This document shows positions 7,107-7,805 of a DNA stretch of 7,805 bases, one piece after another; within the stretch, counting starts at the first letter, position 1; every line of letters begins with the position of its first letter. The stretch lies in NCBI GenBank assembly GCA_025362765.1, contig JANYFI010000132.1:1-7805 (forward strand), in the 5' to 3' direction. The notes beneath the pieces were generated by a model. That model did no database searches, had not been told where the DNA came from, and saw only the letters and a list, made by a program, of their open reading frames with translations. This DNA is from Ferruginibacter sp. Its GTDB lineage: Bacteria > Bacteroidota > Bacteroidia > Chitinophagales > Chitinophagaceae. The position numbers and the translations under genes were made by a program.

Positions 7107-7205
7107 TGAATGGTGAATCGTCAATGGTCAGTGGTGAATAGTCAATTATCAATGTGAAATATTCATCATTCGCCGTTCATCATTCATTATTCACCATTGA
7201 CTATT
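7107..7205. repeat. Heptad-phased fold-back repeat between the SusD and hydrolase genes
   Basis: Seven consecutive 7-base units run on the plus strand from 7107 to 7155: TGAATGG, TGAATCG, TCAATGG, TCAGTGG, TGAATAG, TCAATTA, TCAATGT. After three bases, six more run on the minus strand from 7200 back to 7159: TCAATGG, TGAATAA, TGAATGA, TGAACGG, CGAATGA, TGAATAT. The consensus is roughly T(G/C)A(A/G)TNN. The two halves can fold into a long imperfect hairpin; exact stretches include 7109-7118 with 7189-7198 and 7120-7128 with 7193-7201. The array ends at the hydrolase stop codon (7204-7206) and may terminate transcription from both sides. It is likely one copy of a dispersed intergenic family. 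Confidence 0.75.
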
Positions 7206-7805
7206 ATTTTTCCCTTATCAACCGAACGAGGCCGAGCAAGCCCGAAGATATCAATGGATCGTCTTTGGTAAAATAATTCCAGGTGGTAAAACAGTACCTG
7301 CCTTTTGATGGCCTGGGTTGTTTTTTCAAAAACCAATCGGGGAATTTTTTTAAATATTTTCCACTGTTATAAAAATATTGATTGGGCAACCATTCGCAAT
7401 CATCGGGTTCCTGCTCGTCGCCAATCAACCGGTTTGCCCAAACATTTGTTACTGAAATTTCTAACTGGTTATTGGTTGGCTTAAGTAAATGTGAAGGAAG
7501 TTGTACACGCCATGGAGCAGTCCATAATACACCGAGATCGGTACCGTTTAACTTGATGCGGGCTACATGGTGTACTATTCCCAAATCCAGTAACATGCTT
7601 CGGGTATCTAAAATTTCTTTTGCCGCAACATTGAAAGTTGTATGATAAACAGCCGTACCACTAAAATATTTTATACCAGCTGTTGTGCTTAAAGTCCAGT
7701 CTTGTAAAGTAGTAAAGGTAACCGGTAATGTCGGCCCACCCCAGGTTTTGTCAAACTGAACCGTCCATGGATTGGTTAAGCTAACGACTTCTTTAACTAC
7801 AGGAA
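7204..7805 (-). CDS. Glycoside hydrolase, GH106-like (alpha-L-rhamnosidase type), C-terminal part
   Basis: The open frame runs in from the right edge and 199 residues are visible; the true start lies outside. The internal ATG at 7596 is not the start, because the same frame continues upstream with family-like sequence (NPWTVQFDKTWGGP, LQDWTLSTTAGIKYFSGTAVY). The segment forms a beta-sandwich sugar-binding-like domain: ILDTRSMLLDLGIVHHVARIKLNGTDLGVLWTAPW, then LEISVTNVWANRLIGDEQ, and a terminal TTWNYFTKDDPLISSGLLGLVRLI. This combination is typical of the C-terminus of large GH106-like enzymes, which release L-rhamnose from glycans such as rhamnogalacturonan. GH2-type sandwiches share parts of it. 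Catalytic residues would lie upstream and cannot be checked. It converges on the SusCD operon, so it is not co-transcribed, though it may serve the same substrate locus. Confidence 0.8.
   Translation of the reverse strand, partial: PVVKEVVSLTNPWTVQFDKTWGGPTLPVTFTTLQDWTLSTTAGIKYFSGTAVYHTTFNVAAKEILDTRSMLLDLGIVHHVARIKLNGTDLGVLWTAPWRVQLPSHLLKPTNNQLEISVTNVWANRLIGDEQEPDDCEWLPNQYFYNSGKYLKKFPDWFLKKQPRPSKGRYCFTTWNYFTKDDPLISSGLLGLVRLIREK

Noticed and set aside
7107..7205. CRISPR array
   Set aside because: Units are 7 bases long with no spacers and switch strand in the middle, which is unlike any CRISPR repeat-spacer layout; no cas gene is present.
7204..7596. Treating the hydrolase fragment as a complete 130-residue protein starting at 7596
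   Set aside because: The same frame stays open to the right edge and encodes family-like sequence upstream, so 7596 is an internal methionine.
7382..7645. 87-codon plus-strand ORF over the hydrolase
   Set aside because: Antisense to the GH106-like frame, which carries clear conserved motifs across this stretch.

Overview
The window reads as a piece of a Bacteroidota chromosome. Three things point there: a SusC/SusD outer-membrane nutrient-uptake pair, start codons without Shine-Dalgarno sequences, and TAnnTTTG-type -7 promoter boxes. The gene mix and AT-rich intergenic style suggest a soil or freshwater lineage such as Chitinophagaceae, but that is an impression and not proven here.

Layout. 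(1) Positions 1-746 hold a divergent pair: a 1-Cys peroxiredoxin (minus strand, cut by the left edge) and a cysteine-bearing Rrf2-family regulator (plus strand). They share a 102-bp intergenic region with one inverted repeat, AGTCTA-N9-TAGACT, placed between two back-to-back candidate promoters. This looks like a compact redox or sulfur-stress switch. (2) Positions 747-899 lie between the convergent rrf2 and dinB genes and are bracketed by a perfect 18-bp inverted repeat built of 7-base units. (3) Positions 900-2048 encode a Y-family DNA polymerase IV (DinB) on the minus strand, with a GTG start. (4) Positions 2049-2347 form the regulatory gap upstream of the uptake operon. It holds a perfect 15-bp palindrome and a doubtful 31-codon ORF. 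(5) Positions 2348-7058 are a two-gene operon: a SusC-like TonB-dependent transporter and, one base later, a SusD-like lipoprotein. (6) Positions 7059-7203 contain a striking fold-back array of thirteen 7-base units, seven in one orientation and six in the other. (7) Position 7204 to the right edge is the C-terminal end of a glycoside hydrolase on the minus strand, most like GH106 alpha-L-rhamnosidases. It faces the SusCD operon.

How the parts work together: SusC and SusD would form a lidded outer-membrane importer for an oligosaccharide or other large nutrient. The neighbouring hydrolase hints at a rhamnose-containing glycan, although it is not in the same transcription unit. The Prx/Rrf2 pair and DinB are ordinary stress-response genes.

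No clearly new protein system is visible. The least explained content is non-coding: two related heptad-phased inverted repeat elements, each sitting exactly between convergent genes, and the two palindromic operator candidates.
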